Positions 17,320-27,600 of a stretch of 64,000 nucleotides of DNA are shown here, piece after piece; positions within the stretch are counted from its first letter, which is position 1, and each line of letters opens with the position of its first letter. The DNA is from an uncultured Collinsella sp. (GTDB taxonomy: Bacteria; Actinomycetota; Coriobacteriia; Coriobacteriales; Coriobacteriaceae). The notes under the pieces are model-generated. The model was not told the DNA's origin. It ran no database searches and saw only the letters and a list, made by a program, of their open reading frames with translations. The translations under genes and the position numbers were made by a program. Location of the stretch: NCBI GenBank assembly GCA_900544875.1, contig UQWS01000008.1, positions 1 through 64,000 of the forward strand, in the 5' to 3' direction.

Positions 17320-17832
17320 CTACAGCCCCAGGCTCTGCCTGGTGGCGGCACACGTGAGCTCGCCGTGCTTAACGCCGCGCAGGCCCAGCAGGCGATCGGC
17401 TAGTTCGTAGACGCGCTCGCCGCGACCCTTGAGTGCCAGGATCTCCAGACAGTTGTGGTGATCCAGATGCACGTGCATGGTCGATACGATCTCGTCGGTG
17501 TAGTCGTGCTGCACTTCGTCCAGACGGCGCGTCAGGTCGCCGGTATGGTGGTCGTAGATCATGGTGAGCGACCCGATAACATGCTCGTCGGGCGTGCGCA
17601 TCTGCTCCTTGGCGATCGAGGCGCGAATCAGGTCGCGCACGGCTTCGGAGCGGTTGGCCACGTCGCCGCGGCGCGCGATCTGTTCGTCAAAACGGCGCAG
17701 CAGGTCATCCGGTGCGGTAACCGAAAAACGGACCAGCTCGGAGCCGGAGCCACTACAGTGGCAGCCCGCGTCACCGTCCGCCCCGTGCGGATGCTCGTGC
17801 TCGTACCCGCAGCCGTGCTCGTGTTCGGCCAC
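17320..17832 (-). CDS. nikR: Nickel-responsive regulator NikR with a His/Cys-rich N-terminal extension
   Basis: The 170-residue protein has a ribbon-helix-helix DNA-binding part (about residues 33-75, VRFSVTAPDDLLRRFDEQI and NRSEAVRDLIR). An ACT-like nickel-binding domain follows, with HVHLDHHNCLEILALKG, which holds the His-His-His-Cys ligands of NikR. Unusually it begins with about 30 residues rich in His and Cys (HEHGCGYEHEHPHG, GCHC), a likely extra metal store or sensor. Known NikR proteins repress nickel uptake genes when nickel is replete; here its position before hypF links nickel supply to hydrogenase maturation. The start is a GTG one base after the stop of the upstream small gene, suggesting coupled translation. 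Confidence 0.9.
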   Translation of the reverse strand: MAEHEHGCGYEHEHPHGADGDAGCHCSGSGSELVRFSVTAPDDLLRRFDEQIARRGDVANRSEAVRDLIRASIAKEQMRTPDEHVIGSLTMIYDHHTGDLTRRLDEVQHDYTDEIVSTMHVHLDHHNCLEILALKGRGERVYELADRLLGLRGVKHGELTCAATRQSLGL

Positions 17833-17833
17833 C

Positions 17834-18082
17834 TTACACCAGCTTCACGGAGCCGACGGAGTTGTGGTCGGCCTCGATGGCTTCCTCGTAGCCCTCGAGC
17901 GCGTCATGCGCCTCGTGCAACGCGGCCATGGCGGCCTCGAGCTTGGCGCCGATGCGCTCCATGTCAAAATTCTCGGTCGCATGTAGCAACTGATGGCTCC
18001 ATTCGTGAGCGAGCTCGATGGTGTCGTCGACCTGTTTGACGCTCATGGCAAGCTGGCTCATGTTCATTCCAACATCATGCAT
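17834..18082 (-). CDS. Small helical protein upstream of nikR, function unknown
   Basis: The 82-residue product is predicted almost entirely helical, acidic, with His residues (HEWSHQLLHATE, LHEAHDALEGYEEAIEADHN). I do not recognise a family. AGGAG stands eight bases before the ATG at 18082. Its stop codon is one base from the nikR GTG, so both are made from one mRNA, and a role in nickel handling or NikR signalling is a reasonable guess only. Confidence 0.7.
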   Translation of the reverse strand: MHDVGMNMSQLAMSVKQVDDTIELAHEWSHQLLHATENFDMERIGAKLEAAMAALHEAHDALEGYEEAIEADHNSVGSVKLV

Positions 18083-18156
18083 GGGAAATCTCCTTATGCT
18101 CGGGGCAATCCAGTGGCTCAGATTCTACTACGCCCGCGCGGGGCGCTACCGCATAA

Positions 18157-18193
18157 GAAAACGGGTGCGAGTCTGTGTGACCCGCACCCGTTC
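18157..18193 (-). terminator. Terminator of the thioredoxin gene (minus strand)
   Basis: ACGGGTGCG (18161-18169) pairs with CGCACCCGT (18183-18191). Read on the minus strand it is followed by TTTTCTTAT. It divides trxA from the nikR-hyp genes. Confidence 0.75.
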
Positions 18194-18303
18194 ACTGGGG
18201 GCTGTTTGTGACTACCATACTATCCGTGGTTGCACTCGGTGCATCCAGAAGTCCGGCGAGCGGTGCAAAAGCGCTCATAGACGGCGGGTAAGTAACAAGC
18301 GTA

Positions 18304-18624
18304 TTACAGATGCTTCTCCAGCAGCGCCTGCAGCCTCGCCTTGGGCAGAGCGCCAACCGAGCGGTCGACCTCCTCGCCGTTCTTAAAGACGATCAGCGTG
18401 GGGATGCTCATGACGCCAAACTTCATGGCCAGGTCCTGGTTGTCGTCGACGTTGCACTTGGCCACAGCCAGCTTGCCGGCCAGCTCGTCGGCAACCTCGT
18501 CTACGATGGGCGAGAGCGAGCGGCAGGGGCCGCACCACGGTGCCCAAAAATCGACCAGCACGGGCAGGCTGTCGCTAACGACGGAATCGAAGTTCTCGGG
18601 GGTAATCTGCTTAATGTCAGCCAT
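18304..18624 (-). CDS. trxA: Thioredoxin
   Basis: The 106-residue protein is a single thioredoxin fold with the active site WAPWCGPCR and the cis-proline loop SIPTLIVFKNGE. It reduces disulfides of cytosolic proteins with electrons from thioredoxin reductase. The start at 18624 has GGAGG six bases upstream and gives a protein of the usual length; an in-frame ATG twelve bases earlier is less likely. It is divergent from the hypothetical gene at 18761, with a 136-base shared promoter gap. Confidence 0.95.
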   Translation of the reverse strand: MADIKQITPENFDSVVSDSLPVLVDFWAPWCGPCRSLSPIVDEVADELAGKLAVAKCNVDDNQDLAMKFGVMSIPTLIVFKNGEEVDRSVGALPKARLQALLEKHL

Positions 18625-18760
18625 GGTGACCTCCATAATGTGACGCGGCTTGGCCGCGTAAAACTCAGTACGACCGTGCTTATACCCAGCCGTCCGCAAA
18701 GCAACCACTCGCAGGCGGCTCTTTTATATAATGGTTGGCACGCAAACGATTGGAGAGCGC

Positions 18761-19336
18761 ATGTCCACGTCACAAAGCCAGAAAAAAGAAGCCATCGCCC
18801 AGGCGGCCGAGCAGGAGCTCGCATCGCTCGTGGGTCGCGGCGTGCGTATCGCGGGCAACGCGTGCTCGCCGATCGTGCTGGTAAAAGGCGATTTGGACGA
18901 GGCCGAGCGTTCGGGTGGCGAGCTTGCCGCCGGCCCGGATGGCGCGGCGTTGCGCAAGGCGCTTGGGGCCATCGGCTACGCGCCCGAGGATTTTTGCGTG
19001 CTGGCAAGCGTCGCCGGCGTGGGTGACGGAGCGGTCGCGGTGGGCGAGACGCTGCCGTGCGAGCTGTTCCGTGAGGCGCTTGAGGCTTTGGACCCCGAGG
19101 CGGTGCTACTGCTCGACAACAACGCGGCTGACGCCATGCGCGAGACCTACGCCGATATGCTCGTGGCGATCGATGACTTCGACACCGCCATGCTCAAGCC
19201 CGGCTTGGTCGCCCATGTGCAGGGTCGCCGCGTGCTCGCGCTCGACGGTTTTGAGGCGGCGCTCACTGACAAAGCCGCTAAGCAGCGCATGTGGGCCTAC
19301 ATCAAGCAGCTGACTCCGGCGGCCGCTCCGCTGTAG
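18761..19336 (+). CDS. Hypothetical protein, Ala/Leu-rich, possibly Coriobacteriia-specific
   Basis: The 191-residue soluble protein has no signal peptide or membrane helix. The middle (about 80-150) reads as alternating helices and strands with DPEAVLLLDNNAADAM and DFDTAMLKPGLVAHVQGRRVLALDGFEAAL, which could be a small alpha/beta domain. I do not recognise the family or any catalytic motif. GGAGAG five bases before ATG 18761 decides the start over the ATG at 18731. It stands alone between thioredoxin and a two-component pair that is read toward it. Confidence 0.7.
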   Translation: MSTSQSQKKEAIAQAAEQELASLVGRGVRIAGNACSPIVLVKGDLDEAERSGGELAAGPDGAALRKALGAIGYAPEDFCVLASVAGVGDGAVAVGETLPCELFREALEALDPEAVLLLDNNAADAMRETYADMLVAIDDFDTAMLKPGLVAHVQGRRVLALDGFEAALTDKAAKQRMWAYIKQLTPAAAPL

Positions 19337-19410
19337 CGAGCCCGCGTCGACAAACGACCCCGAGCGGGCGAGCCGTACCCGCGGAACGCAAATCCGTCGC
19401 GCCCGCGCCC

Positions 19411-20688
19411 TTACATCACAGCGCGCAGCTCAAACCGATCGCCGTTAATGCGGAACTGGCAGTTGCCGTTCATGCGCTCGACGGCAAGCTTAATGCTCTT
19501 GGTGCCAAAGCCGTGCCCAGTGTGCTGAGCCACGGGCATGCCGTCGACCATGTGCGGCGCACGGCCAAACGTGTTGGAAACCAGCAATAGAAGCTGACCG
19601 TCTTCGTAGCGAAGGTCCAGGTCGACAAACCGCTTGCCTTCGGGGGCGGCGCTCGCCGCGGCGATGGCATTGTCCAGGGCGTTCGATACCACACTGAACA
19701 GATCGGCATCGCCCACGTGGACGGTTTCGGGCACGGCGGCTCGCAGGTCGGCGGTGATGCCGTGCGCGTTGATGTCCGCGGAAAGCGACGAGAGCGCAAT
19801 GTTGACCGTTTCGTTGGCGCAGTAGCGGCGCACAGCGGTGCGGTCGTTGGTCTCGCAGAGCGCGTCGATACGCTCAAGCGCCTCATCGGTGTGACCCTCT
19901 TCGATCAGGGCCGCAAGACCGCGCAGGTAGTGGCGCATGTCGTGACGGAGAACCGAGAGCTCGCGTCCGGACTGGCGCCAGGCTTCGAGCTCTTTGATGG
20001 CCGCGCTGTCGCGGGTCGCGAGCATCCAGCGCTCGCGCTCGGCGATTTCCTTTGCCTCGTATTCGCGAAGGTAGACGGCAAGAAACATAAGGTAGAACGC
20101 GCAGAGGGCGAACGCCAAAAACTCAACGGTTACTACCGAGCCCGAGTGGAAGAGCGTGGTATAGACGTTGGTGGCGTAGTCGAAGATGTAGTAGACGAGC
20201 GGCAGGATGAGCAGAATCTCCAGCTCGGTGGGGCTTTTGATCGCCAGGCGGGGGCCGATGTCGCTTGCCCAATGCAACAAGACGGCAAAGACGCCGAGCG
20301 TGGTGATGATGCGCGCCACGTAGTACGCGACCTGCGAATCGGTGACGGCGAATGCGGCGATGCCCATCCAGTTGCTGAACTGGCAGCTCAGGTAGGCACT
20401 GGTAACGCCCAGGATGGCGAGCAGGGGACTCAGGCGATAGCGTACGCACAGGTAGACGACAAGCGGCAGATGCACGACGAGCGGATAGGCCTGTCGGGCG
20501 AAAAGCTCGCCGCCAACGGCGTTGGCAAGGCCGAATGCGCATCCGGTTGCGGCGCCGACCCCCACCAGCTCGAGCGAATGGCGGCCGTTGATCTCGACGC
20601 CGCATAGGGCCGCCGAGGCAAAGACGCCAAAGAGCAATGTCGTCGCATGGTGGATTGCCCAAAGTACCAGTTCTGCCGAGGAAAGCAT
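19411..20688 (-). CDS. Membrane sensor histidine kinase, AgrC/GHKL type
   Basis: The 425-residue protein has six or seven hydrophobic helices in its first 190 residues and a coiled linker (about 195-225). The dimerisation motif VLRHDMRHYLRGL holds the phospho-accepting histidine. An HATPase domain of the GHKL type has N and G boxes (FSVVSNALDNAIAAA and GHGFGTKSI). This layout is that of AgrC- and VirS-like kinases that sense peptides. The start ATG overlaps the stop of the response regulator (TGATG), so they form one operon. The sensed signal is unknown; no precursor-peptide gene is evident nearby. Confidence 0.9.
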   Translation of the reverse strand: MLSSAELVLWAIHHATTLLFGVFASAALCGVEINGRHSLELVGVGAATGCAFGLANAVGGELFARQAYPLVVHLPLVVYLCVRYRLSPLLAILGVTSAYLSCQFSNWMGIAAFAVTDSQVAYYVARIITTLGVFAVLLHWASDIGPRLAIKSPTELEILLILPLVYYIFDYATNVYTTLFHSGSVVTVEFLAFALCAFYLMFLAVYLREYEAKEIAERERWMLATRDSAAIKELEAWRQSGRELSVLRHDMRHYLRGLAALIEEGHTDEALERIDALCETNDRTAVRRYCANETVNIALSSLSADINAHGITADLRAAVPETVHVGDADLFSVVSNALDNAIAAASAAPEGKRFVDLDLRYEDGQLLLLVSNTFGRAPHMVDGMPVAQHTGHGFGTKSIKLAVERMNGNCQFRINGDRFELRAVM

Positions 20689-21410
20689 CAGCGCCTCCCG
20701 CCCTCGAACCGTGCCGCAAAGTAGGCATCCTGGAATCCCTGCTTGCAGCTGCGCGCCAGCGGGATGCACGCGCCCGAGCGCATGACGATATCCGTGCGGT
20801 TAAAGTGGTCGATATTGCGCAGGTTGACCTGGTAGCTGCGGTGACATTTAAAGAAGGTCGCGTTTTGGGCCAGCTGGTCCTCGATGCTGCGGAACGGCTC
20901 GAGCGCCTCGATATCGCGGCCATCGCGCAGGTGGAAGACCACGTGCTTGTTGCGAGCCTCGGCATATTCGATATCGGATAGGCGCAGGGCATGGTAGCCA
21001 AAGGACGTTTTGATGACGAGCTCTTCGGTCGCGGCCGGACGCAGGCTCGAAAGCTCGTCGAGCAGTTGCGCCAAGCGCTCGTAGGTCACGGGTTTGAGCA
21101 GGTAGTCGAAGGCGCGGACCTCGTAGGACTCAAGCGCGAACTCGGGCGATGAGGTCAGAAACACCAAGCGTACGGCGGTATCGGATTGGCGCAGCTCGCG
21201 GGCGGTGTCCATACCGTTGACGAGCGGCATGATCATGTCGAGCATGATAATGTCGGCGCGCGATGCGGCATGGCGTGCCAGCAGGTCCTCGCCGTGCGTA
21301 ACGAGCGCAACATCGACCGCCGTACCCGTCTCGGCAGACCAGCGGTTGACCATGCGGTGCAGGTTATCTAGAAAGGCGACGTCGTCGTCGCAGGCGATGA
21401 TTTTGAGCAT
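20688..21410 (-). CDS. LytTR-family response regulator
   Basis: The 240-residue protein has a receiver domain (about 1-125) with acidic residues CDDD, the phospho-acceptor Asp in DIIMLDMIMP, Thr/Ser in FLTSS and Lys in LLKPV. A LytTR DNA-binding domain follows (about 140-235), with VFHLRDGRDIEALEPFRSIEDQL-like and FFKCHRSYQVNL blocks. AAGGGGG precedes the ATG at 21410. It is the first gene of the pair with the GHKL kinase. The giant surface-protein gene starts 243 bases away in the opposite direction, so that gene is a possible target. Confidence 0.9.
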   Translation of the reverse strand: MLKIIACDDDVAFLDNLHRMVNRWSAETGTAVDVALVTHGEDLLARHAASRADIIMLDMIMPLVNGMDTARELRQSDTAVRLVFLTSSPEFALESYEVRAFDYLLKPVTYERLAQLLDELSSLRPAATEELVIKTSFGYHALRLSDIEYAEARNKHVVFHLRDGRDIEALEPFRSIEDQLAQNATFFKCHRSYQVNLRNIDHFNRTDIVMRSGACIPLARSCKQGFQDAYFAARFEGGRR

Positions 21411-21653
21411 ATTGGGCCCCCTTAGTACCTCGATTTTGCCACATCGTGCACGCGCCACCCGCGGGGGTGCGTTCCGTTTGCGCCCCACGGTACGCAACTC
21501 GCGCCGAGCGGTGGGGTGTCAAAACATGCGGTTGCACAATACCAGATGGATATATATGTCAATTTGAGCTGGCGGCTGGCGAGGGACCATGCCGGCCGCC
21601 AGCGCCAAGCGATATCGGACATCGCGAAAGCATAGGGGTAAGGGAGCTGAACG

Positions 21654-24600
21654 ATGAAGGGGAAGAAGATGGGGATGCGCGCTGTACTGACGCGCCTGCT
21701 GGGTATCGCAACCGTGGCATGCGCGCTCGTGGCGACGCCGGCGGTGGCAAGCGCCGAGACGCAGGTCATGCCCGACGGGGTGAAGGCGGAGGTACTTTCG
21801 CTTACGCAGGCCAACAACAAGCCCGTCCAAATCACCGAGCCGGGCAGCTACGTACTTAAGACGGCCGAAGGCGAGGTCACGCCTTCTTTGGGCTACACCA
21901 TCGACGCGCCGAGCGCGACCCGAATTAACCCTGTAAGGGTCTACATCGATGGCACGGTCTACGTGAACGGCTATACGCACAATTCGGTTGGTCAAACTCG
22001 ATGGCTGTTCAACATCAAGCAGGGCAGCAATATCGAGTTCATCGGTGTCAACAACCCGTGCGTCAGCTTTCATGATAAGAATGGGGGAAGTCAGTCCGTA
22101 AGCGGCTTTTTGACCGACCGTTATTACGACGGTGGCTACAAAAATGCTTCGGGTGACATCTCGGTTAGCCTGGGGATTGGCGACGGTTCTCAGAACTTCT
22201 TCCTCTCGTACAGCAGCAGGGTTAACCAAAAGGTGCCTGCGATTTCGCTGGGCAGCGCCGAGGGCAAGTCAACCGCCAAGTTCGAAAAACTGAAGATCCA
22301 AGGCTATGTTGGAAAATCGGGCGCAGTGGCGGGCAACGCCCAAGAGTATGCCGTCCCCGTACGCCTCTTCCGTGAGGGCCGGAGTACGACTGGCGGCAAT
22401 ACCAATTCCTTCACGGCGACTTTTACCGACTGCGTGTTCTACGATACGTCCGGAGACTTCAATGGTGCTGTTTCCGTTGATGGCAACAGCAGCTTCAGGA
22501 TGCCCAAAGACGGAAGCGCTGTCGCAAAATTGACGGCGACGTTCAACAATTGCAGCTTCAGTGGGCACAATGGCGGCGGCAATGGGGAGAACTTGGGCGT
22601 CAGACAGACGAACAAGAGCTATAAGTCGGTCGAAGCGTCTCGTTATTATGAGAATTCCTCTATCCTCAATACCTATGCTGTCGCAGGCGTGATGGGCGTC
22701 ACCAACGCTACGGTCAACCTCAACAGCTGCACGATGAACAACTTCCACAGCACACGTTCGAGCTCGGCCGACAGCACCTTGACAGTCGATGCCCTCAATG
22801 TTGCACGAAGCGCTCGCTGCAACATAAACGGTGGCGATATTTCTCGCTATGGCGCGCGCGGCAATACGTGCGTGGTGTACGCTGCCGGAACCCTTACCCT
22901 CAGCGGTTCTCCGACCATCGCGAGCTTTTGGAAGAACAGCCATGCCGGAGATACAACGACAGGCGACGGATATACCGAGGCAGATATCGCTACGGGAACC
23001 GCCAAGAGCCTGTACATCCCTAAGAAAAAGAGCTCCGACGCCACGGCTCCTGCGCTGAACCTTGCGTCCGACCTCTCCGTGCGCGGAGGCGATGACCATG
23101 TTTGGGTCTCGATTGAGGAGACTACGGACAGCGATGGCGTAAAGTCGCGTGTCCTTGGCAACTGTGAATCTAACAAGATCGAAGGCGTTGTGCCAGACGG
23201 CTCGTCCAAGAACGATGACAACTCCGATAAATACGAGATCGTGAACCTCAAGGGTGACCTTACCTTCCGCGAGACCATCCACCAGCATGAGTGGAAGGTC
23301 GAAGCTGACGGTTTGGGCGTTCGTGCATCGTGCGTGGGCCCGTTCCGCAACAGCGAGTGCGAATATGGCAAGGACGAGAACGGCGAGCCCAAAAAGTACC
23401 TGACGGCCACGTACAAGCTCTCCATGTCCAAGGCAACGAGCTCTCAGAGCACTGAGCTTGTCTATGACGGCTGTCCGGTCAAGATTGCTTTGAATAAGGA
23501 CGGCGCGTGGAATCTAGAACAGATGGGCGTAACGGCCAGCGATGAATTCACGTGGTATCAGTGCAAGTCCCAGGCGGACGCCGAGGCATATAAAAACGGC
23601 ACCAAGCTCAAGGATGCTCCGGCGGACGCTGGCTACTACTATGTCGTTACGAGCTTTAAGACCGCCTCTGGCCAGACGCTTGAGGGCAAGAAGGCCTTTG
23701 AGATTTCTCCGCGTCGCCTGGTTAGGAATAAAAACTACAAGTTCACCCTTAAAGACGGCGGCAAGGGCGCGGGCAAGTATGCCTATGACGGCAAGGAGCA
23801 TCAGCCCGTCGTTGAAAGTGCAAAGTTCAAGAACGGTGCCGGCGAGTGGGTCGATCTCGTTGAGGGCAAGGATTACGAGATCAGCTCTCGAAGTGAATCC
23901 GGATTGAAGCAGACCGAGCCAGGGCAATACGAGTGCATTGTCATCGGTAAGGGTAACTTCACGACCGATGGCGGCACCACGAGTGTTCTGACGCTCAAGT
24001 GGGAGATTGTTGACGTTGCGCGTTTTGACCTCGAGGTCGCCGGCTTTGAGGGTGCCTATGACGGCGAAAAACACGGCATTACGGTCAACGTTAAGAACGA
24101 CCCTGTTCCGGCGGATATGAAGATCGAGTACTGCGAAGAGGGCGGCGATTGGACGACGAAAAAGCCGACCTATCGCAATGCGGCCGAGTACACGACATCC
24201 TATCGTGTGACGGCTTCTGACTACCTGACCGCTACGGGCAAAGCGACCGTGAAGATTTCCAAGGCCGATCAGAAGGCGCCGACTGGGCTCGTGGGTAATA
24301 ATTGGACCACGTGCAGCAGCAAGGACGGCTCTATCTCGGGCGTGACCAAGGCGATGGAATACCGTCGCGGATCGAGCGGGAGCTATCAGAAGATAACGTC
24401 TGACGGTAAACTGACCGGGCTTACGAAGTCGGGAACGTATCACGTCCGCTTTGCCGAGGATAGCAACCACAATGCGTCTGCCGATGCCGAGGTCAAGATC
24501 GAGCAGGGCCCCCATGCCGTTGCCGACAACGCTGCCTGGAAGCCGAATGGCGAAGGTAGCCACGTTAAGGCCTGCAAGTATTATAAGAAGGCTCAGGAGC

Positions 24601-27600
24601 GCCAGCCCTGCAGGTGGAAATATGAGATCGTTACGCCCGCCACGCCTGAGGCCGACGGCGTTCGCCAAAAGGTCTGCAGGGTTTGCAACGGCAGGTGGGA
24701 TGAAGAGCCTTATACCTATGTGGATACCTATAAGCCCGTTATTTATGACTTGTGGGATGGCGATGCCTACTGCGAGAGCGTTTCGTTTGACGTGTTCGAT
24801 GACCGCGACGAGACGGTGACGGTTACCGATAGCGGCAAGGAGCTCAAGGCTGGTAAGGACGGAAAGTACACGGTTAAGGCCGCTGAAGGCGATGCCGGTA
24901 CTGAGCATGTAATCGTGGCTACGGACACTGCCGGCAATAAAGAGACTGTCACAATTAAGATGTACGCCGAACATGCGTATGAATGGACAATCGACAAGCA
25001 GCCGACGATTACCGAGACCGGCTCCAAACATGGAACGTGCTCCGTGTGCGGCCATGAGTCGGGCGAGGTGGAGATCCCGGCCCTGGCTGTTAAGGGTTAC
25101 TCGGGCAAATATGACGGCAAGGATCACTCTGTCGATGCCTCGGCGCTGCCCGAGGGCGCCGTCGTCGAGTACAAGGCTGCGAACGGCGGCTGGACGAGCG
25201 TTGCGCCCAGCATTAAGGACGCCGGCAGTGTGACGGTCGACTATCGCGTCACGATTGATGGCGCGACGGTTGACGGTAAGGTGACGCTTGAGGTCAAGCC
25301 GTGCGCGATAACGGTCACGGCGCAGGACGCCTCCAAGACCTACGGTGAGAGCGACCCCAAGTTTACGTATGACGTCACTTCTGGCAAGCTCGTCGAGGGC
25401 GAGAGTCTTCAGGGCATTGAGATTGAACGCGAAGATAACGACAACGTGCGCGACGGTGGCTATGCTCTGCACCTGACGCAGCCTGAGGGCGCCAACTCCA
25501 ACTACAAGATTACGTTCAAGGATGGCACCTTTACGATCGACAAGCGCGAGCTCTCCGTAACGTGGGACACCACTACTGAGTTCACCTACGACGGCGAGGA
25601 ACACTGCCCCCAAGCGAAGCTCCACAATGCCATCGAAGGCGACGATGTCTCCGCGTACGTCGACGGTGCCAAGGTCAAGGCTGGTACCTACACGGCGAAA
25701 ATCACCGAGCTGACGGGCGACGATGCGGGTAACTACAAGCTTCCCGCCGAAGGCCTGACGTGCGAGTTCTCCGTCAAGAAGGCGCCCCAGGGCGCGCCGA
25801 AGGTCCAGGCCACGGCCGAGACTGTGAGTGGCAAGTCCGACGGTAAGATTACGGGCGTCAACACGAAGATGGAGTGGCGCGCCAAGGACTCTGGCGAGTA
25901 TCAGGGCGTGCCCGAAGGCGTGACTGAGATTGCGGATTGTGCTGTCGGCACGTACGAGGTGCGTTACCGCGCCGATAGCGACCATGACGCCTCCTCCGCC
26001 ACCGAGGTTACCGTTAATGCCGGCGGCAAGCTCGTCGTGACGCTGCCTGCCAAGCAGGTTGGCTATACGATCACGGCGAATCCGGACGAGCTTGACTGGC
26101 ACGGTTCAGCCACCCTCACGGTCGGCATCGAGAGCGGCTACTTTACTGACAACGACTCCTACGCCATCAAGGTTAACAATGCCGTTGTGGCGCCCGACGC
26201 GCGTGGTGAGTTCACCGTTCAAAACGCCGAGAGTGACCTCGTCGTCACCGTCGAGGGCGTGCGCAAGCACGAGGCTGTGAGCGATGAGTGGCTCTCCGAC
26301 GACAATACGCATTGGCATAAGTGCGCCTGTGGTGACAAAATCGACGAGGCCGAGCACGACTTTGAGTGGGTCGTCGTCAAGGCTCTCACGGCAACCGAGA
26401 AGGGCTCCAAGCAACAGAAGTGCAAGCTCTGCGGTCACAAGCTTGCCGAGGTCGAGATTCCGGCTGCCGCTATCGTTGGCTATTCCGATGAGTACGACGG
26501 TGCGTATCACACGGTCGATGCGACAAGCCTGCCCGAGGGCGCCACGGCCAAGTACAGCACGGACGGCAAGAACTGGTCCCCCGAGGCCCCCAAGATTAAG
26601 GACGTCGGCACGCTGACTGTGTCCTATGAGGTAACGATCGACGGCGTGAAGGCCGAGGGTAAGGTAACCCTCGAGGTCAAGCCGTGCGCGATTACGGTCA
26701 CCGCCCAGGACGCTTCTAAGACCTACGGCGAGGCTGACCCCGTGTTTACGTGGGATGTCACTTCTGGCAAACTCGTCGCGGGCGAAACGCTTCAGGGCCT
26801 CGAGATCGAGCGCGAAAATAACGACAACGTGCGCGACGGCGGCTATGCTCTGCAGCTGACGCAGCCCGAAGGTGCAAACCCCAACTACAGCATCACGTTC
26901 GTCGACGGCACGTTCACCATCAACCAGCGTCTGCTCACTGTGGCATGGGGCACCACCGAGTTCACCTACGACGGCAGGGAGCACTGCCCCGAGGCGAAGC
27001 TCGGCAACGTGATCGGCAAAGACGAGCTTGGCGCGACCGTCGAGGGCTCCCAGACCGAGGCCGGCGCCTCGTACACGGCGACCCTCACCGCGCTGACGGG
27101 CAAGGCCGCTGGCAACTATGTTCTGCCGACCGAGGGCCTGACATGCGAGTTCTCCATCAAGAACGCCGCCCAGGACGCGCCGAAGGTCCAGGCCGAGGCC
27201 GAGACAGTGAGCGGCAGGCGTGACGGTAAGATCGCGGGCGTCAACGCGACGATGGAGTGGCGCGCCAAAGATGCCGCCGAGTACCAGGCCGTGGGCGAGG
27301 GCGTGACCGAGCTCAAGGATCTCGCCGCCGGTGTGTACGAGGTTCGCTACCAGGCTAAGGCCAACTACGATGTTTCCTCTGTTACCGAGATCACCGTGGC
27401 TGCCGGCCGCAAGCTGGTCGTGGCGCTGCCGGGCAACCAGGTGGGCTACACGCTCACCTCGACGGCAACCGAGCTCGACTGGAAGGGCAGCGCGACCCTG
27501 GCCTTCCAGCTTGCCGACGGCTACTTTAAGGGCCCCGACTTTGCCATCAAGGTCAACGGCAAGAAGGTCAAGCTCACGGATGGTGCCTATGCGCTGGCCG

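Noticed and set aside
18761..19336. Assigning the hypothetical gene to a known enzyme family
   Set aside because: No motif was strong enough; any named function would be a guess.
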